DNA of 64,000 bases from Thermoplasmata archaeon (GCA_021817245.1 JAKAVQ010000006.1:1-64000); one strand, 5' to 3'. Positions 26,076 to 34,839 are shown, numbered from the stretch's first letter. Notes: generated from the letters alone by a model not told the origin. Numbers and translations are program-made.

Positions 26076-26192
26076 GCCGATCGCCCCCGGAGTAAGTAGT
26101 CGAATTCCGGAGTCGGGAGCATAAAGAATCGGTTCTTCGCGCAGCGCGTCCGGTCCGCGCTGGCTCCCGGCGACGGAGAGTGCCCGCGGCGT

Positions 26193-26774
26193 TCACTTCG
26201 CGGGTACGTCGAGCGTCCGCAAGAGTTCGCGATGCTCGCGGTCCGAGATCCACTCGACGCGAAGATAGTCCCGGAGGAACTCGTCCGAGACCCCGAAGCG
26301 CCGGGCCTCCACCACGACGAATCGGTACGCCTCGACCTCCGTCCAGCGTCGCACGTAACTGACCCCCGGGGGCCAGAGGTCGGCCCCATCCCGTCGCTGC
26401 AGGACGTGGCAGAGCTCGTGATAGATGTCCATGAACAGCATCAGGGGTGAGCTCGTGCGCAGATGGCTCTCGCCGATCACGATGCAATCCTTGTCGGGGG
26501 AGAGGACCGGGCGCCACTCCCGTCGCGCGCCCCCCGGCGCCGTGAACGGAGCGACGTACATCCAGAGGTCCTGGGCGACGAGCTCGATCTCGGTCTCGGA
26601 GAATAGGCGGTGTCGAGCCTTGGGATCGGCCACCATCCGTTCTGCGGGCGTGAGCCGGTCGAGGCCGGGGAACGCGGCAAGCAACGCGTGCCGCCCGATC
26701 GGGAGGTCGCGCGCGACGCGGAAGCCCGGGGGCGCGACCTCGCCGGCCGGAGCCGGGGCGGCAGTACGGCTCAT
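26193..26774 (-). CDS. Putative zincin-fold metallopeptidase-like protein (HExxH)
   Basis: A 193-residue protein of no family I can name. MDIYHELCHVLQRR contains HELCH, an HExxH zinc motif inside an amphipathic helix, at about residues 117-121. The following VSYVRRWTEVEAYRFVVVEARRFG offers Glu residues that could be the third ligand, as in gluzincins. No signal peptide or TM segment is present, so it would act in the cytoplasm. A TATA-like GATTTATC lies about 26 nt before the ATG. Confidence 0.65.
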   Translation of the reverse strand: MSRTAAPAPAGEVAPPGFRVARDLPIGRHALLAAFPGLDRLTPAERMVADPKARHRLFSETEIELVAQDLWMYVAPFTAPGGARREWRPVLSPDKDCIVIGESHLRTSSPLMLFMDIYHELCHVLQRRDGADLWPPGVSYVRRWTEVEAYRFVVVEARRFGVSDEFLRDYLRVEWISDREHRELLRTLDVPAK

Positions 26775-26865
26775 CCGAATCTAGGGAACCCCCGTGAGAG
26801 ATAAATCCCCGCTGCGCGCACCGCGGTCCACCTAGTGTTTTGGACCGGACCGTGCTGTCGGTCCC

Positions 26866-27888
26866 GTGGCGGTGCGCCGGATAGATTTCGGTGAGATCCC
26901 CGGCGTCGCCGTCGGCCATGCCGAGAGCGAGGACGGCGGCAGCGGAGTGACGGTCGTCCGATTTGACCGACCCGCGCCCACCGTCGTCGACGTGCGGGGG
27001 GGTGCCTCGGCGACCTACGACACCGCCTCCCTGTCGCTCGACGCGACGTTCGGGCGTCGCTGGGCGGTCTTCTTCTCCGGCGGAAGCCTCTACGGCTTGG
27101 ACGCGGCCCGGGGCGTGCGCACGGAGATCCTCCAACGCGGCGGGGGCCACCGCGCGTTCCGCAACCCGAACGTCGTGGTCCCGATCTCCGGCGCTGCGCT
27201 GTTCGACCTGCCCGTGCGGTCGGGGTCGTTGCCGGATTATCTGCCGCTCGGCTTCGAGGCGAGCCGACGCTCCCGGGCCGGAAGGGTGGCCACCGGGCGG
27301 GTGGGTGCCGGCGCGGGCGCGACGGTCGGAAAGTACCTCGGTCGCGGCCGCGCAATGGCCGGCGGACTCGGCGCGGCGGCGAACCGGGACCCGGCCTACG
27401 GTGCCCTCGGCGTCCTCGTGGTCGTGAACGCGGTCGGCGCGGTCCGGGACCCCGGGACGGGTTCGTGGGTCGCCGGCGCTCGGGGCCCACGGGGAGCGAT
27501 CGTGCCGCCGCAACCGACCCGGGTCCCGCGGGGCGGGGCGGCCCACACGACGCTCGCGATCGTCGTTACCGAACTCGCGGTCGGTCGGCCGGTGCTCGCT
27601 CGGGTCGCCGCCATGGTCCACTCCGGTCTCTCCGCCGCGATCGTACCGTTCCACAGCGCGGTCGATGGGGACGTCGTCTTCGCGGCCACGACCGACCGAC
27701 GGTCCCCCCGGGCCCGGGAGTCTCGTCCCGGGGGCCTCGCCGACCACCTCGGGACCCGGGCCGCCCATCTCGCGATAGAGGCGACCCTGGCCGCGGTCCG
27801 GCCGAGACGGTCGCCCTCCCGCCGACGCTCGCTCGGCCGGAGCGCGGGGGATCGCGGTCACGCCGACGCGCCCGTCGGTCGACGGTAG
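26866..27888 (+). CDS. P1 (S58) family peptidase, DmpA-like
   Basis: A 340-residue member of the DmpA/P1 N-terminal nucleophile aminopeptidase group. Typical segments are IPGVAVGHAESEDGGSGVTVV, FSGGSLYGLDAARGV, GRVGAGAGATVGKYLG and the nucleophile region GGAAHTTLAIVVTELAVGR, where autoproteolysis would occur before the Thr. Residues after about 300 are a basic, low-complexity tail. It probably cleaves N-terminal amino acids from small peptides or amides. The start is a GTG; other in-frame GTG codons are nearby. Confidence 0.82.
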   Translation: MAVRRIDFGEIPGVAVGHAESEDGGSGVTVVRFDRPAPTVVDVRGGASATYDTASLSLDATFGRRWAVFFSGGSLYGLDAARGVRTEILQRGGGHRAFRNPNVVVPISGAALFDLPVRSGSLPDYLPLGFEASRRSRAGRVATGRVGAGAGATVGKYLGRGRAMAGGLGAAANRDPAYGALGVLVVVNAVGAVRDPGTGSWVAGARGPRGAIVPPQPTRVPRGGAAHTTLAIVVTELAVGRPVLARVAAMVHSGLSAAIVPFHSAVDGDVVFAATTDRRSPRARESRPGGLADHLGTRAAHLAIEATLAAVRPRRSPSRRRSLGRSAGDRGHADAPVGRR

Positions 27889-27958
27889 GGGGCGCGCCCG
27901 CTCGCCCGGGGAGGCGGTCGGGTGGAGGCGCGCGAGCGCGAGCGGTCCCCGGGGGTCC

Positions 27959-29422
27959 CTACGATCCGCCCTGCATCGCCTTCGCGTCGTCACGAGCCGG
28001 GAGGGCGTCGGGGCTCGATCCGCTCTCCGCGCGCACCCCGCCGTTGTCAGCGAGGAGCCACGAGGGCTCCGAGTCGAGAGGACTCGGAGCCTCGGGCAGC
28101 CGAGCGACCCCCTCGAGGGGAACACCCCGCTCGCGACCCCTTGTGAGTCCGACGAACAGCCCCCCGACCACGTAGACGGTCCCCTGGATCTCGAGCAGCG
28201 GCACGATGCCGACCGTATTCCCCAGGAACGACGCCAAAAGCGCCCCCGAGGCCATCGTGAGGAGGGCCACCGTCTGCACGAACGAGAGATAGCGTCCCCG
28301 GAACTCCGGCCCGACCGCAGTCTGCTGCAGCGACGCGTACGCGGCCCCGAAGCCGGCGGCCGGGAATCCCACGGCCACGACGATCAGGAACGCCCAGCCG
28401 ATCTGAGGGTCCCAGTACGGATAGTTGAACAGGAGGAGATCGAGCATGCCGAATGTGACGGACGCGATCGGCAGGACACGGTGCGCTCGCCATTGACGGG
28501 CTCGAGAGGCGACCAGCGCTCCGCCGAGGATCCCGCCGACCGCCTCGAGCGAGAGAAACCAGCCATAGTCCGGTCCGGAACCGTGGAGCACGGCCACCAC
28601 GAACGGGGCGGCGAGCGTACCGAAGACCCCTTCGCCGAAATATACGGTCGCGGAGAGAACGAGGAGGATCATCGCGGTGCGCGCGGTCCGGGTCGCGGCG
28701 ACCCCCCCGAGCCATTCGGCCCTGAGGCGGCGTAGGGCGGAGAGCGTCCGGGATGTCCCGCGTGGGGGGCGCGGAACGCGGTACTGCTCGACCACCGGCA
28801 GCAACACCGCAGCGGCGACCACGAAGCTTCCCAGGTCGAGCCAAGCGACCCCGGCGAGGCCATAGACCCCGACGAGGATCCCGCCGATCCCGGCACCCGC
28901 AAGCCGGGCGAGCTGGCGGCCGGACCCGTACATCGAGTTGGCCTGCAGCAGGAGCTCCGCGGGGACGATCTCGGGGATCAGGGCCCCTTCGGCGGGGGGA
29001 AAGAACGCCCCCACCGCGGATTCGAACCCGAGGACGGCGTAGACGACACCGATCTCCCCGACCGCATGAACGAAAAGGAGGGGCACGAGGCCGGCCGCGA
29101 GCAGGAGGTTCGTCGCGATCATCGTCCGGCGCCGCGACCAACGATCGACGTAAACCCCGGCGACACTGCCGACCAGGGCTTGGGGAACCACGGCGGTGAG
29201 CAACGCGGCCCCGGTCGCGAGGGTAGACCCGGTGAGGAGATAGACGAAGTACACCAATCCCACCGAGAGCGCCCAGTCGCCCACCTGGGAGACCACGCCG
29301 GCCGTGAGCACGAGCCGGAAGCTGGGGCTTCTCAGCGCTCCCCACCGGCCCGGGCGTGTGGCCTCGCTCTCGGACCGATCCACGATGACGGAGGGGACCG
29401 CCTGCCCATGGAGCGAACTCAC
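27959..29422 (-). CDS. MFS transporter, enterobactin-exporter/MFS_3-like
   Basis: A 487-residue protein with about 12 membrane segments. The N-terminal part reads GALRSPSFRLVLTAGVVSQVGDWALSVGL, typical of the MFS_3 group, followed by VDRWSRRRTMIATNLL (motif A) and FFPPAEGALIPEIVPAELLLQANSM. The C-terminal 50 residues are polar and probably cytoplasmic. Starts at a GTG (29422). Likely an exporter of a small metabolite; no regulator is adjacent. Confidence 0.85.
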   Translation of the reverse strand: MSSLHGQAVPSVIVDRSESEATRPGRWGALRSPSFRLVLTAGVVSQVGDWALSVGLVYFVYLLTGSTLATGAALLTAVVPQALVGSVAGVYVDRWSRRRTMIATNLLLAAGLVPLLFVHAVGEIGVVYAVLGFESAVGAFFPPAEGALIPEIVPAELLLQANSMYGSGRQLARLAGAGIGGILVGVYGLAGVAWLDLGSFVVAAAVLLPVVEQYRVPRPPRGTSRTLSALRRLRAEWLGGVAATRTARTAMILLVLSATVYFGEGVFGTLAAPFVVAVLHGSGPDYGWFLSLEAVGGILGGALVASRARQWRAHRVLPIASVTFGMLDLLLFNYPYWDPQIGWAFLIVVAVGFPAAGFGAAYASLQQTAVGPEFRGRYLSFVQTVALLTMASGALLASFLGNTVGIVPLLEIQGTVYVVGGLFVGLTRGRERGVPLEGVARLPEAPSPLDSEPSWLLADNGGVRAESGSSPDALPARDDAKAMQGGS

Positions 29423-29810
29423 TCGGCGCGCTCACGCAACGTGAGCGACCCGCGACGACCGAGGGTGCGTCCGCGGACGGATGGGTGCGGCGGCGGGCGG
29501 GGACCGCCGCCCGGTCGGAGGAGGTCGGGTACGGAAATCGCCCGGCGTCTCGCCGCGACGCCCTCCCGGTGGAGACGCGCGATAGCGCGGGGCCGAGCGG
29601 GATCGCTCTAGGGGCGCTCTCCCCCACCGCGACATCGATGAACTACGCGGCCGCCCCCGGAGCGCACGGGGCTAGTGGACCGTCTACGGAAATCGCGCGG
29701 GACGTGGGACCCAGCGGGGATCCGAGCCCGCCGGGTCCCCCTCCCTCTCCGGAGCGAGTCCTTGCCGGGCTCCGCGCGACAGGGGACGAGAGAACTTCCG
29801 GGCCGGTCCT
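29423..29810. other. Intergenic region between two convergent/upstream genes
   Basis: About 390 GC-rich bases. A 58-codon ORF at 29638-29814 (MNYAAAPGAHGASG...) exists but is low complexity and overlaps the end of the HTH-CBS gene. I see no promoter for it and do not call it. No RNA recognised. Confidence 0.4.
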
Positions 29811-30389
29811 CTAGCCTTCCGGCTTTCGGCGCAGTGAGGTACCCCGGAGCCCCCGGATCAGATCGGACTTGGTGACGATCCCGCGGATCTCGCCGCGATG
29901 GCTCACCAGCACGGCCGCGTACCGGCCCAGGAGCGGGGGAAGAAGCTCGGCGGGAAAGCCCTCCTCGACGACCGGGTACGCGGTCTCGAGCACGTCCCGG
30001 ACCCGGAGTCGATGGGCGTTCGCCTGGGCGAGCGCGCGAAGCAACGCCGACTCCGAGAGCGCCCCCACCACGCGACCCTCATCGATTACCGGCAGCTGCG
30101 AGAACGCACCGGACTCCATCCGCTGCGCGGCCGTGGAGAGCGATGCGGCAGATTCGACGGAGGTCAACGTTCGGTTCATCAGGTCCGCCACCGTGAGCTT
30201 CGGTGCGGTGAGCCCTTCCTTCGTCTCAAGATAGCTCAGGATCTGCTGGACCAGTTCGTAGGACGGGCGGATCTGTCCGCGCTCGATCCGCGACAGCGTA
30301 GCGTCGCTCCGATCCACCGCCCGAGCCAGCTCTCCGAGCGGGATCCCGAGCGCAGTACGGCGCCGACGGATCTCGCTCAGCGTGTCCAT
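29811..30389 (-). CDS. XRE-type HTH regulator with a CBS pair
   Basis: A 192-residue protein. Residues 5-55 form a Cro/XRE helix-turn-helix (LGIPLGELARAVDRSDATLSRIERGQIRPSYE). Two CBS domains follow at about 65-120 and 125-185 (DLMNRTLTSVESAASL, GALSESALLRALA, RVRDVLETAYPVVEEG, GIVTKSDLIRGLR). This HTH-CBS layout is common in archaea and suggests a DNA-binding regulator that responds to adenine nucleotides or another small ligand. A GAATTAACC box lies about 25 nt before the ATG. Confidence 0.88.
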   Translation of the reverse strand: MDTLSEIRRRRTALGIPLGELARAVDRSDATLSRIERGQIRPSYELVQQILSYLETKEGLTAPKLTVADLMNRTLTSVESAASLSTAAQRMESGAFSQLPVIDEGRVVGALSESALLRALAQANAHRLRVRDVLETAYPVVEEGFPAELLPPLLGRYAAVLVSHRGEIRGIVTKSDLIRGLRGTSLRRKPEG

Positions 30390-30528
30390 CGGCCGGGCCC
30401 ACGGGGGTCGGGGTTAATTCCCTTGGGGCGTGCGCAGGGACGGCGGGCATTCTCGGGCAAAACGGTCCAGAGGCTGGATCGGCGGTCCGGGGAAAGGTAA
30501 TGGACCCCCTCGATGTTGGGGGAATGGC

Positions 30529-30789
30529 ATGGAGTCGCCCCCGCGTCGGATCGCGTGGATCAGTCCGCCACCCGAGATCTGCACGCTCTGCAAGGAGCCG
30601 CTCGGCGTCCCCGAGGAGACGAGCTCCTGGAACGGGAACCCGGCGCATCGAGACTGCGTGCGGATCCATCTGCTCCAGCGGGACCCTGCCTTCCACGAGG
30701 GCGGGGGGGCCGACGAGACGCCCGAGGAATCGGCCGACGCCCTGGACGGCGTCCTTCCGCGCGACGACGACGAGATGGACTTCGATTAA
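30529..30789 (+). CDS. Small zinc-finger-like acidic protein
   Basis: An 86-residue protein. EICTLCKEPLG...NPAHRDCVRIHL provides a CxxC and HxxC pair about 25 residues apart, a likely single zinc site. The C-terminal third is strongly acidic (EESADALDG, DDDEMDFD). The ATG at 30529 follows a GGGGG-rich ribosome-binding site. The ORF-track start at 30430 only adds non-conserved residues. Function unknown. Confidence 0.65.
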   Translation: MESPPRRIAWISPPPEICTLCKEPLGVPEETSSWNGNPAHRDCVRIHLLQRDPAFHEGGGADETPEESADALDGVLPRDDDEMDFD

Positions 30790-30862
30790 CCCTCCGGCGC
30801 CCCGGGCTGCCCTCCAACGCCGTTCGAGGGGGAGAGTCTGTAGCACCTCCGGCTTCGCAACC

Positions 30863-30870
30863 AATAAAAA
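30863..30870 (+). promoter_or_regulatory. TATA box of the radical SAM gene
   Basis: AATAAAAA in a GC-rich surrounding, 51 nt before the ATG. It implies a leader of roughly 25 nt carrying AGGGGAA as a ribosome-binding site. Confidence 0.5.
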
Positions 30871-30920
30871 GGGCTGCTTCGTGGAGCGACGGGCCCACGT
30901 GGCCTACCGTAGGGGAATCG

Positions 30921-32513
30921 ATGCCGGAAGTTGTCATCACCTGCGACTGGACGATGATGAGCAACCACCACGGGAAGGAGTTCCTGGGTTTCGGCACGAC
31001 GACCCCGGCGTACGTGTTTCCGGAAGGGGTGTACCGGCGCCTCTTCTACCCGGTGATGCCGACGGACGAGCACGGCTACCCGCGGCAGGCCCCGTACGGG
31101 ATGCGAAAGATCGAGGCATCGCTCATCGACGCCGGGTTCGATGCCCGTATCGTGCATCCGAGCTTCCTCGAGCGGTACATGCCGGGCGAGGCGAAATTGC
31201 TCCTCATTTCGGGTCACGACTACTTCGGTCTCAACCCGCCCAGCTCCACGTTCGGGGGCGTGATGCGCCGCGAGACCCTCAACTCGGTCAACTTCCGCAG
31301 GATGCTGTCGCAGCCTGCGGTGGTGGAAGCCCGTAAGCGCGGGCTCAAGATCATCGCGGGAGGACCCTGCGCCTGGCAGCTCTCCCCCGCGACGCGACTC
31401 AAGCTGCCGTGGATCCAGGAGTTCCTCGATTCCATCGGGGGGATCGACACCGTCGTGGAAGGGGAGAGCGACCTGTTCGTCCGGGAGATCGTGAGCAAGG
31501 CCCTCCACGACGAGTTCCTGCCTCCCCACGTCGTGCTCGCCGCGAAGGAGGCGCCGAAGGTCGAGCAGATCTCGTCGATCCGGTATCCGAGCGTCAACGG
31601 GCTGGTCGAGATCGGCCGCGGCTGCTGCCGCGGCTGCTCGTTCTGCTCGGTGACGACGCGTCCGACCCGCTGGTATCCTCTCGACAAGATCGAGGAGGAG
31701 CTCAAGGTCAACGCGAAGATCGGGATCCGCAAGGGGATCCTCCACTCCGACGACGTCTACTTCTACGGCAGCCCGAACATCATGCCCCACGAGGAGAAGC
31801 TGATCCCGCTCCTCCAACTCGCGAAGCGCCACTACGAACAGGTCGGCTGGAGCCACGTCGCGGTCGCGTCCCTCATGACCAAGCCGAAGCTCCTGTCGAA
31901 GTGCGCCGAGGTCCTCATCGACGACAAGCAGAGCTGGTGGGGCGTCGAGGTCGGCGTCGAGACCGGCTCCCCCCGCATGATCACGGCGGCCATGCCGGGC
32001 AAGGTCGCGCCGTTCAAGGCCTCGCAGTGGCCCGAGCTGGTCGTGCAGGCCGCGGGGCTGATGAACGACAACCACGTCTATCCGGCGTGCACGTTCATCG
32101 TGGGCCTCCCGCAGGAGACGGAGGAGGACGTCCGCCGGACGATTGACCTCATTGACGACCTATGGGACTTCAAGGCGCTCCTTGTGCCGATGTTCTTCGT
32201 TCCGCTCGGCCACCTCAAGAGCCGGGACTGGTTCCGCCGGGATCGCCTGAGCCCCCTGCAGGAGGAGCTCCTGAAGCGGGCGCTCACGCACGGGCTCCGA
32301 CAGTCGAAGCGGATGCTGCGCGACTTCTTCGACTGGGAGGGAGCGCACACCGAGCTCTACCGCGGCGTCTTCCGGGGGTTCATCGGCTTCCTCGAGATGA
32401 TCGCGAAGATGCACGGGCTCTGGAGCGACTCCGTGCGCCCGGGCCGGCCGATCGCCGACCCCAACCGGTCGCCCGAGAGCCTGCCGGTGCCGACGATCCC
32501 CGTCCGCGAGTAG
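30921..32513 (+). CDS. Radical SAM protein with N-terminal cobalamin-binding-like region
   Basis: A 530-residue protein starting at the ATG 30921; the ORF-track start at 30513 runs over the previous gene. Residues about 40-160 resemble the Rossmann-like B12-binding part that precedes many radical SAM domains (SLIDAGFDARIVHPSFL, LLLISGHDYFGLNP, KIIAGGPCAWQL), although I see no DxHxxG cobalamin ligand. The cluster motif is EIGRGCCRGCSFCSV (CxxxCxxC). GVEVGVETGSPRMI and ACTFIVGLPQETEEDVRRT are typical of the core. It performs a radical reaction on an unknown substrate. Archaeal lipid-modifying enzymes such as GDGT ring synthases share this layout, but nothing here proves that. Confidence 0.85.
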   Translation: MPEVVITCDWTMMSNHHGKEFLGFGTTTPAYVFPEGVYRRLFYPVMPTDEHGYPRQAPYGMRKIEASLIDAGFDARIVHPSFLERYMPGEAKLLLISGHDYFGLNPPSSTFGGVMRRETLNSVNFRRMLSQPAVVEARKRGLKIIAGGPCAWQLSPATRLKLPWIQEFLDSIGGIDTVVEGESDLFVREIVSKALHDEFLPPHVVLAAKEAPKVEQISSIRYPSVNGLVEIGRGCCRGCSFCSVTTRPTRWYPLDKIEEELKVNAKIGIRKGILHSDDVYFYGSPNIMPHEEKLIPLLQLAKRHYEQVGWSHVAVASLMTKPKLLSKCAEVLIDDKQSWWGVEVGVETGSPRMITAAMPGKVAPFKASQWPELVVQAAGLMNDNHVYPACTFIVGLPQETEEDVRRTIDLIDDLWDFKALLVPMFFVPLGHLKSRDWFRRDRLSPLQEELLKRALTHGLRQSKRMLRDFFDWEGAHTELYRGVFRGFIGFLEMIAKMHGLWSDSVRPGRPIADPNRSPESLPVPTIPVRE

Positions 32514-32553
32514 GGCGCGGACCCTGGGCCCCCCGCGGGCGGGCCGACGCCCC

Positions 32554-33081
32554 TTACTCTTCGTCGGACGGGAGCTCTTCGGCGCGCCGCTCGCTCGGTC
32601 GGTGGACCGCCCGGGGTCGATACACGGGCAAGGGCCCGCCAAGGGGCCGTCCGCGCTCCCTCACCTCGAGGGTCGTCTCCTCCCCGTTGCTGTCGTAGGC
32701 TCTCCAGTTGCCCGGTCCGAACGGCGCGCCGAGGATCAGATGGCGCCGCCCCCAGTTCCGGAAGAGCCGGAGATCGGCGGCCGAGGGATGGAGCGCCCCC
32801 GACGGGTGCGAGTGCACGGTCCCAACGATCGAGAGGTCGGCGTGCAGCATGTAGAGGTGGAAGTTCGCGTGGCGCCGACCGGCGGTGCCCCCGGGGACCA
32901 GCAGGAGCTCGCCGATCACCCCCGGCGGGTCGGCGCGCAGGACCCCCCCGAACTCGTTCGGGAGCGCGGCCCGGGCGCTGGCGAGGGCGTGGTCGAGAAC
33001 GTCCCGGGAGATCGCGCGCGGGGTCGCGCCGATCCCCGGGGCCCCTTCGGGGCGCTTACGGTGCGGGCGGAAGATCGGCAC
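32554..33081 (-). CDS. JAMM/MPN-domain metalloprotease
   Basis: A 175-residue protein. The JAMM zinc motif is complete: a Glu in LPNEFGGVLRAD, then GTVHSHPSGALHPSAADLRLF (HxH...SxxD). Archaeal JAMM proteins cleave isopeptide bonds of ubiquitin-like SAMPs or process small proteins. The C-terminal 35 residues are charged and probably disordered. It overlaps the 3' end of the NAD kinase gene by 26 nt and is the last gene of the IMPase-NADK-JAMM unit. Confidence 0.85.
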   Translation of the reverse strand: MPIFRPHRKRPEGAPGIGATPRAISRDVLDHALASARAALPNEFGGVLRADPPGVIGELLLVPGGTAGRRHANFHLYMLHADLSIVGTVHSHPSGALHPSAADLRLFRNWGRRHLILGAPFGPGNWRAYDSNGEETTLEVRERGRPLGGPLPVYRPRAVHRPSERRAEELPSDEE

Positions 33082-33934
33082 CTCTCGCCCCCTCTTCGGA
33101 GAACTCTTCGCTCCAGGGAAGGATCCGCTTGCCGCGCAACCGCTGGAAGAACCGGGAACCGAAGCGGACGAGCGTCGCGCGCCGCGGCGCCCGGTACACG
33201 GTGACGTACGAAGGGGGCGGGACCGGTACCTCCTCCTGCCCGTCGCAGATCAGCACCGAGGGGCGCTCGCGCTCCACGGACCGGAGGCGGACGGTCCTGA
33301 GGGGGTCGACGACGAGCGCCCGGGCCTCGACGCGGAACGGAGCGATGGTCGTCAGCACGAGGGCGTCGATCCCCGGATCGACGATCGGGCCGAGGGAGCT
33401 CAGGGAGTAGCCGGTGGAGCCGGTCGGGCTCGCGATGATGATCCCGTCCGCCTGGACCCGCCCGACGACGTGATCGTCGAAGGCGAGCTCGAAGAGGCCC
33501 ATCTTCCCGACGTGGGCCGCGTGCAGGACGTACTCGTTGACCGCGTCCGGCAGCGGCCGGGGGCCGACCTGGGCGCCGAGCTTCATCCGCTCCTCGAGGT
33601 AGTACCGTCCCGCGAGCAGCCGCTCGAGCGCCGCGACGAACTCCGCGGGCCGCTGGGCCTCGACCTCGGCGAGCACGCCCACCGTCCCCGCGTTGATCGG
33701 GAGGAGCGGCGCGTCGCAGCGGTGGATGGCGTGAAGGAACGTCCCGTCGCCTCCGATCGCGATCACCACGTCCGGCCGGAGCGACTCGAGCGGCTCGTGC
33801 GGGAGCTCGGGGGCGACGTTGAGCGTCTCCTCGCTGAGCACGATCTCCGCCCGGCTGCCGATCTGGGCGACCGCGTGCCGGGCGAGCTCGAGCGCCGCCG
33901 GCTTGTGCGGGTTCGCGGCGATCGCGATCTTCAT
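33056..33934 (-). CDS. nadK: NAD kinase
   Basis: 292 residues from the ATG at 33934; the track's longer version runs through the IMPase frame. MKIAIAANPHKPAALELA opens the fold. The family signature is VVIAIGGDGTFLHAIH and LLPINAGTVGVLAEV. The second domain has ADGIIIASPTGSTGYSLSSLGPI. It phosphorylates NAD to NADP. The start codon overlaps the IMPase stop (ATGA). In some archaea NAD kinase is fused to an IMPase/NADP phosphatase; here the two are separate but translationally coupled. The C-terminus is longer than usual and acidic. Confidence 0.95.
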   Translation of the reverse strand: MKIAIAANPHKPAALELARHAVAQIGSRAEIVLSEETLNVAPELPHEPLESLRPDVVIAIGGDGTFLHAIHRCDAPLLPINAGTVGVLAEVEAQRPAEFVAALERLLAGRYYLEERMKLGAQVGPRPLPDAVNEYVLHAAHVGKMGLFELAFDDHVVGRVQADGIIIASPTGSTGYSLSSLGPIVDPGIDALVLTTIAPFRVEARALVVDPLRTVRLRSVERERPSVLICDGQEEVPVPPPSYVTVYRAPRRATLVRFGSRFFQRLRGKRILPWSEEFSEEGARGADLPPAP

Positions 33935-34743
33935 CCCGCCTCGGCCTCCGCGAGATCGCGCCCGAGGTTCGGGTCTCCGAACGCGAGGACGCTCGAACGG
34001 GCTTCCACCGTGAGCGGAAAGCGTTCGAGCGACCCTCCGCGCGAGTCGGTCGCTCCGCCCCCCGCTTCGCGGACGATGAGATAGGCGGCCGCGATGTCCG
34101 TGGCGCGCAGGTTCCGCCCGGGCTCTGCGTTCTCGAAGAGGTAGGCGTCGGCGCTCCCCTGCGCGACCATGAGCATCTCGAGCGACGCGCAGCCGAGGGA
34201 CCGGACCCGGCGCGCCCGGCCGGCGATCCGGGCCGCGCGCTCCGTGGCACGCTGACCGAGGTTCACGAAGAATACCTCTCCACGGGGGTTCCACGGGCGG
34301 GTGCGGATCGGACGACCCTCGCGGAAAGCGCCCTCGCCCCGGGCCGCTGCCCACGTCGTCCCACGGTAGAGGTCGCGCACGAGTCCGACCTCGATGCCGC
34401 CGAGGTCCTTCGTGCCGAGCGCGAGGCTGACCGTGGAGAACGGGAGGTTCCTCAGCGAGTTCATGGTCCCGTCGATCGGGTCGACGACGAGCGTTCGGTG
34501 CCCGCCGCGCACTACTCGGCCCGCCTCCTCCGACAACAGGTCCCAGTCGACCCCCTCGGCGTCCAGAACGCGGAGGATCTCCGCCTCGGCGAGCCGGTCG
34601 AGCTCCTCGGTCGGCGACCCGTCGGCCCCCATCGCGACGACGTCCGCCCGCAACGGCGAGCTCGCCCAGTCCCGCACGACCCGGTGGACCGCGAGACCGA
34701 TCCGGTAGAGCACCTCGAGCTCGGGGTGGACCGGTCGGCTCAT
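33931..34743 (-). CDS. Inositol monophosphatase/fructose-1,6-bisphosphatase family enzyme
   Basis: 270 residues from the ATG at 34743 (MSRPVHPELEV). Metal-binding motifs: DLLSEEAGR and VVDPIDGTMNSLRNLPF. Substrate-side motif: GCASLEMLMVAQGSADAYLFE and LRATDIAAAYLIVREAGG. Archaeal members act as IMPase, FBPase and sometimes NADP phosphatase. Tight coupling to nadK (4-nt overlap) makes an NADP(H) phosphatase or control role attractive, but that is inference. GATATA is about 25 nt before the start. It diverges from the beta-CASP RNase gene. Confidence 0.92.
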   Translation of the reverse strand: MSRPVHPELEVLYRIGLAVHRVVRDWASSPLRADVVAMGADGSPTEELDRLAEAEILRVLDAEGVDWDLLSEEAGRVVRGGHRTLVVDPIDGTMNSLRNLPFSTVSLALGTKDLGGIEVGLVRDLYRGTTWAAARGEGAFREGRPIRTRPWNPRGEVFFVNLGQRATERAARIAGRARRVRSLGCASLEMLMVAQGSADAYLFENAEPGRNLRATDIAAAYLIVREAGGGATDSRGGSLERFPLTVEARSSVLAFGDPNLGRDLAEAEAG

Positions 34744-34763
34744 CGCGTCGGGAACGGCGACGG

Positions 34764-34769
34764 GATATA
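34764..34769 (-). promoter_or_regulatory. TATA box of the IMPase-nadK-JAMM operon
   Basis: TATATC on the minus strand, about 24 nt before the ATG at 34743. The transcript would be leaderless. Confidence 0.55.
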
Positions 34770-34810
34770 GAGACCTGCGACGCCGGGCCCCGTCCGCGCC
34801 CCGGCGAGAG

Positions 34811-34816
34811 GTTATG
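34811..34816 (+). promoter_or_regulatory. TATA-like box of the beta-CASP RNase gene
   Basis: GTTATG lies about 26 nt before the ATG at 34840 and supports that start over the in-frame GTG/ATG at 34816. Confidence 0.4.
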
Positions 34817-34839
34817 TGGGCCGACCGCTCGGGCCGTCG

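Noticed and set aside
25834-28125. A 763-residue minus-strand ORF across three genes
   Set aside because: It crosses the 3' end of one gene, the zincin and the P1 peptidase in other frames, is Arg/Gly/Pro-rich and has no recognisable domain.
29638-29814. 58-codon plus-strand ORF before the HTH-CBS gene
   Set aside because: Low-complexity Pro/Gly/Ala sequence, no ribosome-binding site, and it overlaps the opposing gene's end.
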